This document shows, in pieces, positions 6,842 through 14,268 of a DNA stretch of 32,754 nt. Source of the stretch: a virus. The stretch lies in the IMG/VR virus record IMGVR_UViG_3300003621_000016, positions 1 to 32,754 of that record, one strand, 5' to 3'. The position numbers were made by a program, and so were the translations under genes. The notes beneath the pieces were generated by a model. That model was not told where the DNA came from. It did no database searches and saw only the letters and a list, made by a program, of their open reading frames with translations. Positions within the stretch are counted from its first letter, which is position 1. The number at the start of each line of letters is the position of its first letter.

Positions 6842-7315
6842 TCAATGATTCTTCAGAAAATACTTGTCCATAGTTTTAAATATCTCACAAAATAAATCGT
6901 AATCTGATTTAGTTTTAGGGATATCCATTGTCATAGTATCCTCCCAAGAGGTTATTAGTTTTGCGTTTAGCGTATTAGTTTTCTTAGGGTTATCATAAAA
7001 TATATCAGTAAAGTAATTTAAGAAATAATAATAGTGTTCCCCTTTAGATTGTAGGTATATATTTTCTTTAGCGAAATTATTTATATTATTACTCCAACAC
7101 CAGTTAAAGTGTGATAATAGCGCGTTTTGGTTATCTATGGTGTCGTCACCTAAATAGGTATCAATTATTAAATACGTTAAAGATATACTAAACTCCTTAA
7201 ATAGGTCAACTCGCTCAGAACTTATATTGTTAATTGTGTTAAGATAAGTTATCTGTTCTTGAGTTAGCTCTTTCGAGAAGTAATCCATGAATTTATTTAA
7301 TTTGTTTTTATCCAT
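6842..7315 (-). CDS. uncharacterised all-helical 157-residue protein
   Basis: The protein is predicted helical by eye over almost its full length, with many aromatic residues (HYYYFLNYFTDIFYD) and a Trp pair (FNWCWSNN). No catalytic motif, signal or membrane segment stands out. It is the first gene after the perfect hairpin at 7333-7370, so it may start a new leftward transcript or depend on read-through. No TAnnTTTG box was found before it. Confidence 0.75.
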   Translation of the reverse strand: MDKNKLNKFMDYFSKELTQEQITYLNTINNISSERVDLFKEFSISLTYLIIDTYLGDDTIDNQNALLSHFNWCWSNNINNFAKENIYLQSKGEHYYYFLNYFTDIFYDNPKKTNTLNAKLITSWEDTMTMDIPKTKSDYDLFCEIFKTMDKYFLKNH

Positions 7316-7332
7316 ATTAGGGGTTATATATA

Positions 7333-7370
7333 ATAAATAAGGGCCTCTTATGCAAGAGGCCCTTATTTAT
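7333..7370. terminator. perfect 17-bp hairpin terminator
   Basis: Positions 7333-7349 and 7354-7370 are exact inverse complements with a four-base loop (ATGC); the core is AAGGGCCTCTT. On both strands the distal part of the stem is AT-rich, giving CCCTTATTTAT as a U-rich end. It lies 19 bases after the stop of the 7390-9864 gene and very likely ends the transcript coming from the replication block. The symmetry means it can act in both directions. Confidence 0.85.
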
Positions 7371-7389
7371 TTAGATATGTTAAAATAAA

Positions 7390-9864
7390 TCATAAAATAC
7401 CTTTTTTACTAACGCTCTTTAAGAACATTTCGTTCTCATTAACTAAATTAGTTTTTCTTTCCACGTTTATAACTTCTTGTTCGTAAGAGAACATTTTTTT
7501 AATCTTATCTAACTCTTCGTTAACCTTACCATTCTTAGTAGTTTCTTCTTCTTCCTCTTCGGTTGATATAGGTCTTGAAGTATAATCTTTATCTGCATTA
7601 CCCTGGTTTTCTTTGGCTGCATCAAATATCTTCTCACCAGCTTTGCTTTCATTATCTATGTTAGCTTCAGCCCCAAGGGTTTCTTCGTCACGCTTAACTG
7701 AATGTCCAGTCTTAACTTCCATCTCAACTCTCTCCTTATACTCATCAGAAGGTTCGTTAGTGTAATCTAGGTTTAAAGCATTTTTATAACCTAAAGATGA
7801 TTCTTTAGCCTCTACGTCTGATTCTGTCTCCATTTCTGGTGAGAATTTTTGGTTTTTTAAGTTATCTACTTTTTCTTCAGTTGATTCTTGTGATTCTTCA
7901 GCGTCTTTAATACCCTCTTCACCTTCTTTCTTGGCATTCGTTTCGTTTTCAGCGTCAACAAATTTACCTTTTATTGGTTCAAACTTAGACAGCTCTGCTT
8001 CTTCTAGGAAGTCTTCATCGCTATCCATGTCTAATGTAGACATCTTTTCGATATTCTTTAAGTCACTCATCGTTGGTTCTTTCTCATCAGAGAAATCGTC
8101 TTCAGTTTCGCTTTTTCCATCACTTTTACCTTCTTTTCTATCCGTATAGTCTTGGATAAAGTTTCGTTTCTTATCAACTTTAGGTTCCAATTCACTTACG
8201 GTGTCTAACGCGTTTAATAAAGCGTCTTCGTTATTCAACCCGCTTTTGTCTAGAAACCCTCTTTTAGCTGGTGATGTTAATAACAATAATATACTTTGGT
8301 TACCACCTTTAGAGAATAACCTATCGTAGTATTCTATATGGTTCTCTTCACCACTTTTCTGTATGAAATCTATAAACTCATCCGCATCAGCATTAGCGCT
8401 AGACGCAAATGATCTAAAATAAGCATTAAACATTTCTTTTATTGTATCTGGTGCTAGAATCTTAGCGACATTACCTAATGCGACTTCAATACTATTCATA
8501 AATTGGTTAAATTGCCTCAATTCGGTTTCGTATTGTTGCGAATCTGATTTAGTTTTAACAGCTTCGTCTGACAATTCTTCAATAGTTTCAGGTAATTCTT
8601 GAGCCATTGATTTTTCCTTTTCGTCACTACTATGACCAAAAGTTTTGTGAACTAGATTATCTAAGTCTTTGTGAAATTCGTCTTCTTTATTAACTTCTTT
8701 TTCTGGCGCTTCCATTTCATTCATTATGAAATCGAATACTTGGTCCATACTTTCTTTAGATGTAGCAATGTGATCTTGTGCCCAATCATGACCATTATCT
8801 AAAAGCTCTTGTACTTTAGTTTCGTCAAGTGCTAATAATATATCAGACTGTCTTCTCATCTGTTCTAAATTAGAAAAAAACATATACCTTTCATCATCCT
8901 CATTAATGGCTGCTCTAGCATTATCTTCTATAGGACCTTCAGATGTAGTTTTTGAGGCATTACAATACTCAGTTATGTATCCTTTCATTTCGTTGGTACA
9001 ATCACTTTCGTCAGTACTCATAGTACAAGATTTGATCATTTCCAAACATATATCCGAATCTTCCATCATACTTCTACATTGCCCTTCATAGGTCTCACCT
9101 TCTTCAATTGTTTCTGGTAAAAACCCTTCTTTAACCAAAGTTTCGTACATGCATTCAGCAAGATCTTTATTTTCCATTATGCTGTCCATGCATTTAGATG
9201 CTAACTCAGCGGTTAATTTAATATTTTCCATTTTATCGGTATTTTCTAGTATATTATATTTTAGTTCTATTGACTCGTCTAATTTTTCTGGTATAGAGTC
9301 TTCGTCTAATCCCATCTCTTCGGCCTGTGTTATGTATTTACCTCTGATTAATTTGGCTACGTGTTCTGGTGAACTCTTGCTTTCTTTAGCAACGTGAGAA
9401 CAATAATCATAACAATTATCACACATATCTTCTTTTGTCTCACCAATCAATTTAATTGGTTTATCTAAAGCGCCTTGTGAACAGTAAGGGAAAGCCAAAC
9501 ATTTAGGTTCTATACTTACGATTTTACCTCCGTTGTACGCAGTACCTTGTTTTAGATCAGCCCCGAACCATTCCATTAAATCACCTTCGGTAACCATTTC
9601 ACCTTCGTTGCTATATATATGTTCTTCAACATACCCTTGTGGTGGTTCAACTACAGTACCAACACCATCAGCATTTTTAACATTCTTGTCAGCCCAGGTG
9701 TAGAATAATCTGCTATTCAATTTCTTTTTATTTATCACACTTAATGGTCCTATAAAACCACCGTATGTTGGGCTACCTGGTACTCCAAGTGTGGACCCTA
9801 AAGATACTGATTCATTAAGTTCTATCGTCTCTTTAATTTTATTTAATAAATCCTGTTTTTTCAT
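7390..9864 (-). CDS. large acidic protein with Cys-rich N-terminal third, unknown function
   Basis: The 824-residue protein is unlike any family I can name. It seems to have three parts. Residues 1-121 look folded and Gly-rich. Residues 122-301 hold all twelve cysteines, including CDNCYDYC (148-155), a C-x9-C pair (263/273) and further spaced pairs, which suggests metal binding or disulfides in helical hairpins. Residues 302-824 have no Cys and are extremely rich in Glu, Asp, Lys and Ser, with long charged, probably disordered stretches (STEEEEEETTK near 755) and a helical end (EELDKIKKMFSYEQEV). Possible roles are a scaffold or internal virion protein, or a chaperone-like host-interaction protein. 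It directly abuts 9864-10214 (one-base overlap) and is followed by a strong terminator. Confidence 0.85.
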   Translation of the reverse strand: MKKQDLLNKIKETIELNESVSLGSTLGVPGSPTYGGFIGPLSVINKKKLNSRLFYTWADKNVKNADGVGTVVEPPQGYVEEHIYSNEGEMVTEGDLMEWFGADLKQGTAYNGGKIVSIEPKCLAFPYCSQGALDKPIKLIGETKEDMCDNCYDYCSHVAKESKSSPEHVAKLIRGKYITQAEEMGLDEDSIPEKLDESIELKYNILENTDKMENIKLTAELASKCMDSIMENKDLAECMYETLVKEGFLPETIEEGETYEGQCRSMMEDSDICLEMIKSCTMSTDESDCTNEMKGYITEYCNASKTTSEGPIEDNARAAINEDDERYMFFSNLEQMRRQSDILLALDETKVQELLDNGHDWAQDHIATSKESMDQVFDFIMNEMEAPEKEVNKEDEFHKDLDNLVHKTFGHSSDEKEKSMAQELPETIEELSDEAVKTKSDSQQYETELRQFNQFMNSIEVALGNVAKILAPDTIKEMFNAYFRSFASSANADADEFIDFIQKSGEENHIEYYDRLFSKGGNQSILLLLTSPAKRGFLDKSGLNNEDALLNALDTVSELEPKVDKKRNFIQDYTDRKEGKSDGKSETEDDFSDEKEPTMSDLKNIEKMSTLDMDSDEDFLEEAELSKFEPIKGKFVDAENETNAKKEGEEGIKDAEESQESTEEKVDNLKNQKFSPEMETESDVEAKESSLGYKNALNLDYTNEPSDEYKERVEMEVKTGHSVKRDEETLGAEANIDNESKAGEKIFDAAKENQGNADKDYTSRPISTEEEEEETTKNGKVNEELDKIKKMFSYEQEVINVERKTNLVNENEMFLKSVSKKGIL

Positions 9865-10214
9865 TAGTTAGCTGCGTTTTTTAGATCGTTAGCCCAGAAA
9901 GCTCTTCTAGTCCATAATTGTTTGTATAGTTGAACTAGTACGTTTCTACTTATTTCAACAACCTTATTTTCTAAATCTTTATCACTTTTCACAGTGTCTT
10001 TGAACGTATCCTTAACAATATTCTTAACTCTAGTCTCAAACTGGGAACTACGGTTTATTTCTAAGAAATCTTTAATCTCTTTTTTAACCATAGATTTTAT
10101 ACCATCTTTATCGGTTTTAGTTAACTCTTCGTTAATCAATGAGTTGGTATCAATCTCAATTAAACACTCTTTAAGGTGTTGTTCTAGTTCAGAATCTGTT
10201 ATTTTTACTTTCAT
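9864..10214 (-). CDS. uncharacterised 116-residue helical protein
   Basis: The protein is mostly helical and charged and ends in a distinctive aromatic stretch, LYKQLWTRRAFWANDLKN. I do not recognise a family. The stop codon overlaps the start of the 824-residue protein by one base, so the two are probably coupled and may act together. The gap before this gene holds a TATTTATATT word, related to that before structural genes, which raises the possibility that this pair is expressed late and is part of the virion or its assembly. Confidence 0.75.
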   Translation of the reverse strand: MKVKITDSELEQHLKECLIEIDTNSLINEELTKTDKDGIKSMVKKEIKDFLEINRSSQFETRVKNIVKDTFKDTVKSDKDLENKVVEISRNVLVQLYKQLWTRRAFWANDLKNAAN

Positions 10215-10228
10215 TATCTAAGTTTATT

Positions 10229-10238
10229 AATATAAATA
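10229..10238 (-). promoter_or_regulatory. TATTTATATT motif, variant of candidate late element
   Basis: On the minus strand AAAACTAACTATTTATATT precedes the ATG at 10214 by about 14 bases. It matches TATTTATATA at nine of ten positions. The upstream AAAACTAA is also found before the TATTTATA at 14250-14243. In an AT-rich gap this is suggestive only. Confidence 0.3.
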
Positions 10239-10268
10239 GTTAGTTTTTTATAAATGTTAAATATTAAC

Positions 10269-10847
10269 TTAATTACTTAATTGTGTTAGTTTAATTAAAT
10301 TATTCCTCCCTATCTGGGGATCATCGTATGTTCTACTAACTAGTTTTAATAAGTTTAACAAATCACCACTTAAAGTAAATGATCCTGATACAGTATTAAT
10401 CATTACATCTTCCTCGTCAGTATCGATAGTAATCTCTTTAACGACATCTAAGGACGGGTTTTTAATAACGTCAGATGTTATAATAACTCTACTATTCTCA
10501 ACCCTTATATTTACGTATGGTAACAATAAACCAGTAGATTTTATTAACTCAGATACTGAATCTTTAAACGCGTCCATATCAATATTAACGTCATCAGATT
10601 TACTCAAATAACCCACTGTGTTTATACCATCAAAAGTAATTTTTTCACCAGATTTGTTATCAATTTCTTCTGGTTCGGTTTTAATAACCTCATCTTCACC
10701 TAAATTATTATATAGGTGGTTACTATCCTTTGGATCTATGTTAGTCACACCTGGTATAAAAGATTCGTTTAGGTGAGCGTCTTTAACTTTTTTTATTAAT
10801 GATTTTATGTCATCATAATTCTTGTCGTGATTAAATCCTCTACTCAT
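10269..10847 (-). CDS. uncharacterised 192-residue protein
   Basis: A polar N-terminal half (MSRGFNHDKNYDDIKSLIKK, then an Asp/Glu/Asn-rich linker) leads to a compact alpha/beta domain from about residue 85, with strands YVNIRVENSRVIITSDVI and KEITIDTDEEDVMINTV and a helical end. No family recognised. It overlaps the amidase-like gene upstream by eight bases, which ties the two in expression. The lack of any signal peptide suggests a cytoplasmic or virion protein. Confidence 0.75.
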   Translation of the reverse strand: MSRGFNHDKNYDDIKSLIKKVKDAHLNESFIPGVTNIDPKDSNHLYNNLGEDEVIKTEPEEIDNKSGEKITFDGINTVGYLSKSDDVNIDMDAFKDSVSELIKSTGLLLPYVNIRVENSRVIITSDVIKNPSLDVVKEITIDTDEEDVMINTVSGSFTLSGDLLNLLKLVSRTYDDPQIGRNNLIKLTQLSN

Positions 10848-11451
10848 AACTTTTGTTTATTAATTTAGTTAACTTTTTAAAATCAAATGCTGGTGATAAG
10901 TCGTAATAATTTTTACTATAATTACTTCTATTAAGTATCCCTTTGTGTTGATCTGGTTTATCTATTATTATATTAGTCCCTACAAAGTCTTTTTCAATCC
11001 CATGCTTTAAAGATAAATAGTCTATTAATTCTACAAGTTTAGTATATTGTATTTCGGTGTAGTTGGCCCAAACCTTCTTACCCCTCCAAGGTATGTTTAT
11101 TACGCTTTTTGTGTAGTAGGAACCTTTCCAATCAACTAGTTTACCAGTAATAACATCTTTATGTAACCACCCAACGTTTTCTAAAGCTACCGTTATACCA
11201 TTTTTCTCTATACCATACTCCGATAACATATCATTATAACTATTAACATCGTAATGTTGGTATACATCACCATCTCTAGAAATAGAAAAACACGGTACCT
11301 TGGTGTATTTACCATTGTACCGTGTTTTTATTTTAACCAAATACTCCTCAAAAGTACAAGTCGTATTTGTTAGAATTATTTGTTTTTTCTTAGCTTTTGT
11401 TTTTGTGGTATGTTCTTTATCTTTAAAATAAAACTCTTTATTTATTTCCAT
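10840..11451 (-). CDS. amidase_2/PGRP-like protein with apparently degenerate zinc site
   Basis: The order of elements fits the N-acetylmuramoyl-L-alanine amidase (Amidase_2/PGRP) fold, which cuts the peptide from the glycan in cell-wall peptidoglycan: first strand QIILTNTTCT (24-33), the central VPCFSISRDGDVYQHYD (52-68), the strand GITVALENVGWL (85-96), the helix QYTKLVELIDYL, and the end RSNYSKNYYDLSPAFDF (175-191), which corresponds to the family's H-x-D-x-SPAF end. However, the zinc-binding His expected in the first strand is Asn29, and the one expected before DLSPAF is Tyr182, so the metal site looks lost. It may bind peptidoglycan or a muropeptide without cutting it, or be active by another route. 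There is no signal peptide. It sits beside a membrane-protein gene, overlapping its end by 14 bases. Confidence 0.65.
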   Translation of the reverse strand: MEINKEFYFKDKEHTTKTKAKKKQIILTNTTCTFEEYLVKIKTRYNGKYTKVPCFSISRDGDVYQHYDVNSYNDMLSEYGIEKNGITVALENVGWLHKDVITGKLVDWKGSYYTKSVINIPWRGKKVWANYTEIQYTKLVELIDYLSLKHGIEKDFVGTNIIIDKPDQHKGILNRSNYSKNYYDLSPAFDFKKLTKLINKSYE

Positions 11452-12343
11452 CTTTTTTAAAAACCATTATACTATCATCGTATTTATTATCCTCTATAGT
11501 ATCCTCTATAGTATCCTCTATAGTATCTTCAGAAACTACGTTTACCGTATCTTGGTTTTCGAAGTCTTGTATATCCATGTCTTCTACCATATCATTCATC
11601 ACCATATCCAACGCATGGTCTTCGTCCCATTCTTCTTTTAGGTCAATTTCTTCTGGTTGCGAATTTTCTCTATAAGCTGCAATATTTTCATAATACTCTG
11701 ATAATGATTCTTCATCTTCTAACTCATGATTTTTATCATAATCCCACCCAATAAACGGGTCTTCATCCACATCTTCGTCCAAGTTATCACCATATGTGGT
11801 CCATCTATCAATCTGATCGTTATAGTCATCTAAATCATCTTCAATATCCTCAACCACTTTTTCTGAAGATACATTTTCTTCATTTAAAACCTTTTCAGGT
11901 GCTGGATCTTCGGATGGTCTAATATAATCAACTAGTGATTTTATAAAACCTAAAGCTACTAGAGGTAATATCGCTCCACTAACAATTGACATGACTCTTT
12001 TTTGAAAAATTGGTTCGAAATCAACCAAACCAAATAATTCTGACCAGGTTTTAAAGTCTTCCAGGTTATTGTACGCATAATAAGTGTTACCCATAGCTTG
12101 CATTGCGGTCAATATGAAGAATAGTGCCCAAACTATACTTTTGTTCATTTTTTTTAGGGCTATTATTGAAGCTAATGATGCCGCAGCACCAACTTCAAAA
12201 GCTATAGCTAATGTAACTGCTAACCATTTTGGGTTTGATAACTCAAAGAAGTCTATTACGTGTATCGTTGATATAATAGATACCATAACGTATAAAGTTA
12301 CGAAAGTACCTATAATGAAATTCTTGCTTAGTTTCTCTCCCAT
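11438..12343 (-). CDS. four-helix membrane protein with long acidic cytoplasmic-type tail
   Basis: Hydrophobic helices lie at about residues 9-29, 40-63, 69-87 and 117-137. The second is unusually rich in small residues (FEVGAAASLASIIAL). From residue 144 to the end the chain is dominated by Asp and Glu, finishing with three TIED units. No known transporter or channel motif is visible. Its neighbours, an amidase-like protein downstream and a zincin upstream (one-base overlap, TAATG), make a holin-like or envelope-modifying role conceivable, but the long tail is not typical of a holin. It may be a membrane anchor for a phage complex. Confidence 0.8.
   Translation of the reverse strand: MGEKLSKNFIIGTFVTLYVMVSIISTIHVIDFFELSNPKWLAVTLAIAFEVGAAASLASIIALKKMNKSIVWALFFILTAMQAMGNTYYAYNNLEDFKTWSELFGLVDFEPIFQKRVMSIVSGAILPLVALGFIKSLVDYIRPSEDPAPEKVLNEENVSSEKVVEDIEDDLDDYNDQIDRWTTYGDNLDEDVDEDPFIGWDYDKNHELEDEESLSEYYENIAAYRENSQPEEIDLKEEWDEDHALDMVMNDMVEDMDIQDFENQDTVNVVSEDTIEDTIEDTIEDNKYDDSIMVFKKDGNK
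11491..11526. repeat. three tandem 12-base repeats inside a gene
   Basis: The unit cctctatagtat is repeated three times without mismatch. It encodes the Thr-Ile-Glu-Asp units near the C-terminus of the membrane protein and adds in-frame length, so copy number can vary without breaking the gene. Confidence 0.85.
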
Positions 12344-13869
12344 TACTTTATCATGTTTTTAAATATAAGTTTAGATTCATTTATCTCCTCAAGTATTTCG
12401 TCTATAGATTCTACACTTTTTTTAATAGGGGCTTTAAGTAATTTAGCTACGTCACTCATTGACACCATATCCCCGTGTATCTCTTGTTCACCTTCGACCT
12501 CATTAACTTTATCTATGTGTTTGTTTATAGATTTTATGATAATGTTAGCTGTAGTCGTTATTACATCTAGGTTACCGATTATACTATCTTTAGTACCTTT
12601 CCAAAGAGCGATATAATTAACCGCATATTTTAACCCTGGTACATCAAAAGATTTTAAAACAACATAAGCAACTGATTCTGCCTGTAATTCTAATACCTCG
12701 CTAATATCTCTACCAACGTAAGCGTCTAATATATGTTTAGTTTTTTCACCTAACTTATCTTTATCTTTACCACTTTCTGCTTTTGTTTTAAGGAATTTCT
12801 GATGCATTAGCTCGTGAGCAAATTCATGTATAGAAACAGAGGCCTTACCTATGCCCTTAGTGTCACTAGAAATTCTTATTTTACCACTAGCCGAATAACC
12901 CTTCTCCTTGCCTTTAGCATCCTCTATAGCGAAGTCGATACCGTAATCATCATAAACTTTAACCATTGCTTCAAATATTCTGTCAGCAATTTCGTTTTCT
13001 GTTTCATCAAACCACTCTAAATCAACACTTTCTGGTTGTTCGTACTCAGATCCGTCCTCTTTTATAACATCCTTTGTATCGTAAACTGGGTATAATACAA
13101 ATGGCATTGAAGCGACTGGTGCTTTAAGTATTTTATTTAATTCTTTTTGTTTATCTGGTGTCATCCCACCCTTGTTTCTTTTTAGGAATTTTTCAGTTCT
13201 TTCTTTTTTAACCGACTCTGTTGGTGGTTTTAGTGTGGGTCTCCAAATTAAAATCTGTTTAGCGTCTTCTTTTGGTTTTAAACCTAATTTAGACCAACCA
13301 GTTTTAGAGTTTACTTTAGTTGCATCTTCGTTCTGTATAAATATTAACAATTGGTTAGTGAAGGAATAGTTAGGGAATTTACTTAAGAAATCAAAGTACT
13401 CTTTAATCTTAGTGGTTAACCTTATCGTGTCCACTTCTTCTGCCAATTCTGTGATAAAACCTTGTATTTTCTTAGTGATATCATCTTTTGTTACATTAGC
13501 TTCTGGTGATACTGGTGCGGTTGAAATAAAATCTTTAATATCCTCTAACTTAGCTATGATCTCGTTAGCCTCATTAGATTGGTTTAACTTTTTATTAGCT
13601 TCCGCAACCGCGTTTTTAGCTATATCAATAACTTGTTCGATAGGCTTAAATTTGTCGTTTAACCACCATTGCTTGTTCTTACCGTCCCACATAAAACCAT
13701 GTTTTTTTAATATATCTTTAACGGATATAACTTCAGATGTAGCCTTATTGTTGTCCTCTATATCTGAGACTATAACAACTCTACTTGACCCAAATTGGTC
13801 TTTGGTTACCTTGGATAGCGTAAGAGCTTCGTTAATATTTTCGTTTGTGATGTGTTTGTGTAATAACAT
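12343..13869 (-). CDS. ArdC-like protein: ssDNA-binding domain plus M78-type zincin
   Basis: Three regions can be seen. Residues 25-85 contain KDILKKHGFMWDGKNKQWWL, a small domain seen attached to phage and plasmid DNA-interacting proteins. Residues 145-212 fit the ArdC N-terminal single-strand DNA-binding domain: YSFTNQLLIFIQNEDATKV, GWSKLGLKPKEDAKQILIW. Residues 290-410 are a zinc metallopeptidase domain with SIHEFAHELMHQ (His348, Glu349, His352) and the downstream Glu398 in LELQAESVAYVV, the usual third ligand region of this group. ArdC proteins of plasmids protect incoming DNA from restriction; phage members are presumed to do the same. Here it lies inside a long leftward operon with overlapping genes on both sides. 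The substrate, if peptidase activity is real, is unknown. Confidence 0.85.
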   Translation of the reverse strand: MLLHKHITNENINEALTLSKVTKDQFGSSRVVIVSDIEDNNKATSEVISVKDILKKHGFMWDGKNKQWWLNDKFKPIEQVIDIAKNAVAEANKKLNQSNEANEIIAKLEDIKDFISTAPVSPEANVTKDDITKKIQGFITELAEEVDTIRLTTKIKEYFDFLSKFPNYSFTNQLLIFIQNEDATKVNSKTGWSKLGLKPKEDAKQILIWRPTLKPPTESVKKERTEKFLKRNKGGMTPDKQKELNKILKAPVASMPFVLYPVYDTKDVIKEDGSEYEQPESVDLEWFDETENEIADRIFEAMVKVYDDYGIDFAIEDAKGKEKGYSASGKIRISSDTKGIGKASVSIHEFAHELMHQKFLKTKAESGKDKDKLGEKTKHILDAYVGRDISEVLELQAESVAYVVLKSFDVPGLKYAVNYIALWKGTKDSIIGNLDVITTTANIIIKSINKHIDKVNEVEGEQEIHGDMVSMSDVAKLLKAPIKKSVESIDEILEEINESKLIFKNMIK

Positions 13870-13872
13870 AAT

Positions 13873-14238
13873 TTATTTCTTTTTCTCAATAACTTTTATT
13901 TTATTATCAATAATTTTTTTCTTATCAATAATATCAAATTGTAATTCCATCATACTTTTATTCCTATCGTACTTGGATATACTATTATTAACCCAATCCA
14001 AGATCTCAGATTTAGCCTTGTAATCTATCAGGTTTATTTGCTCCTCACTAATGAGTAATGCCTTTAAGTCAATGATACTATCCCTTTTTTGTTCTAGGTC
14101 GTTGGTTAAAATAACTTTATGTTTTTCTAATTTATTGATGGTACCGTTCTTACTACAACCCCTAATCATCATTATTAGGAATAATGTGATGAATGCGGCT
14201 AAACCGTATTTACTAAAAAAATTTTTTATCTTTTCCAT
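13873..14238 (-). CDS. single-pass membrane protein with coiled coil (spanin-like architecture)
   Basis: A short basic N-terminus is followed by one hydrophobic helix (residues about 11-26, LAAFITLFLIMMIRG), then a Cys and about 90 residues of mostly helical, heptad-like charged sequence (KLEKHKVILTNDLEQKRDSI). This N-in topology with a periplasmic coiled coil is the layout of inner-membrane spanin (Rz-like) proteins, but the layout alone is common and no outer-membrane partner is seen nested in it. The Cys does not sit in a proper lipobox (MIRGC has Arg at -2). It is three bases from the ArdC-like gene. Confidence 0.7.
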   Translation of the reverse strand: MEKIKNFFSKYGLAAFITLFLIMMIRGCSKNGTINKLEKHKVILTNDLEQKRDSIIDLKALLISEEQINLIDYKAKSEILDWVNNSISKYDRNKSMMELQFDIIDKKKIIDNKIKVIEKKK

Positions 14239-14242
14239 ATCT

Positions 14243-14250
14243 TATAAATA
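14243..14250 (-). promoter_or_regulatory. TATTTATA motif between sigma gene and 13873-14238 gene
   Basis: The minus strand reads AACTAAATATTTATAAG just before the ATG at 14238. The word is only four bases from the start codon, too close for a standard promoter serving that codon. It may be chance or act on a leaderless transcript. Confidence 0.15.
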
Positions 14251-14268
14251 TTTAGTTTTTATTTAAAA

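Noticed and set aside
11491-11526. CRISPR-like short repeats
   Set aside because: The repeats are directly adjacent without spacers, 12 bases long and in frame with a gene. They are a coding tandem repeat.
12814-14023. Plus-strand open frames opposite the ArdC-like and coiled-coil genes, up to 203 codons
   Set aside because: They are antisense shadows: low-complexity Ser/Leu/Ile/Phe-rich translations, no domain, and the minus-strand genes have clear motifs.
13873-14238. Lipoprotein signal (MIRGC) in the coiled-coil protein
   Set aside because: Arg at -2 does not fit a lipobox, and the hydrophobic helix is better explained as a transmembrane anchor.
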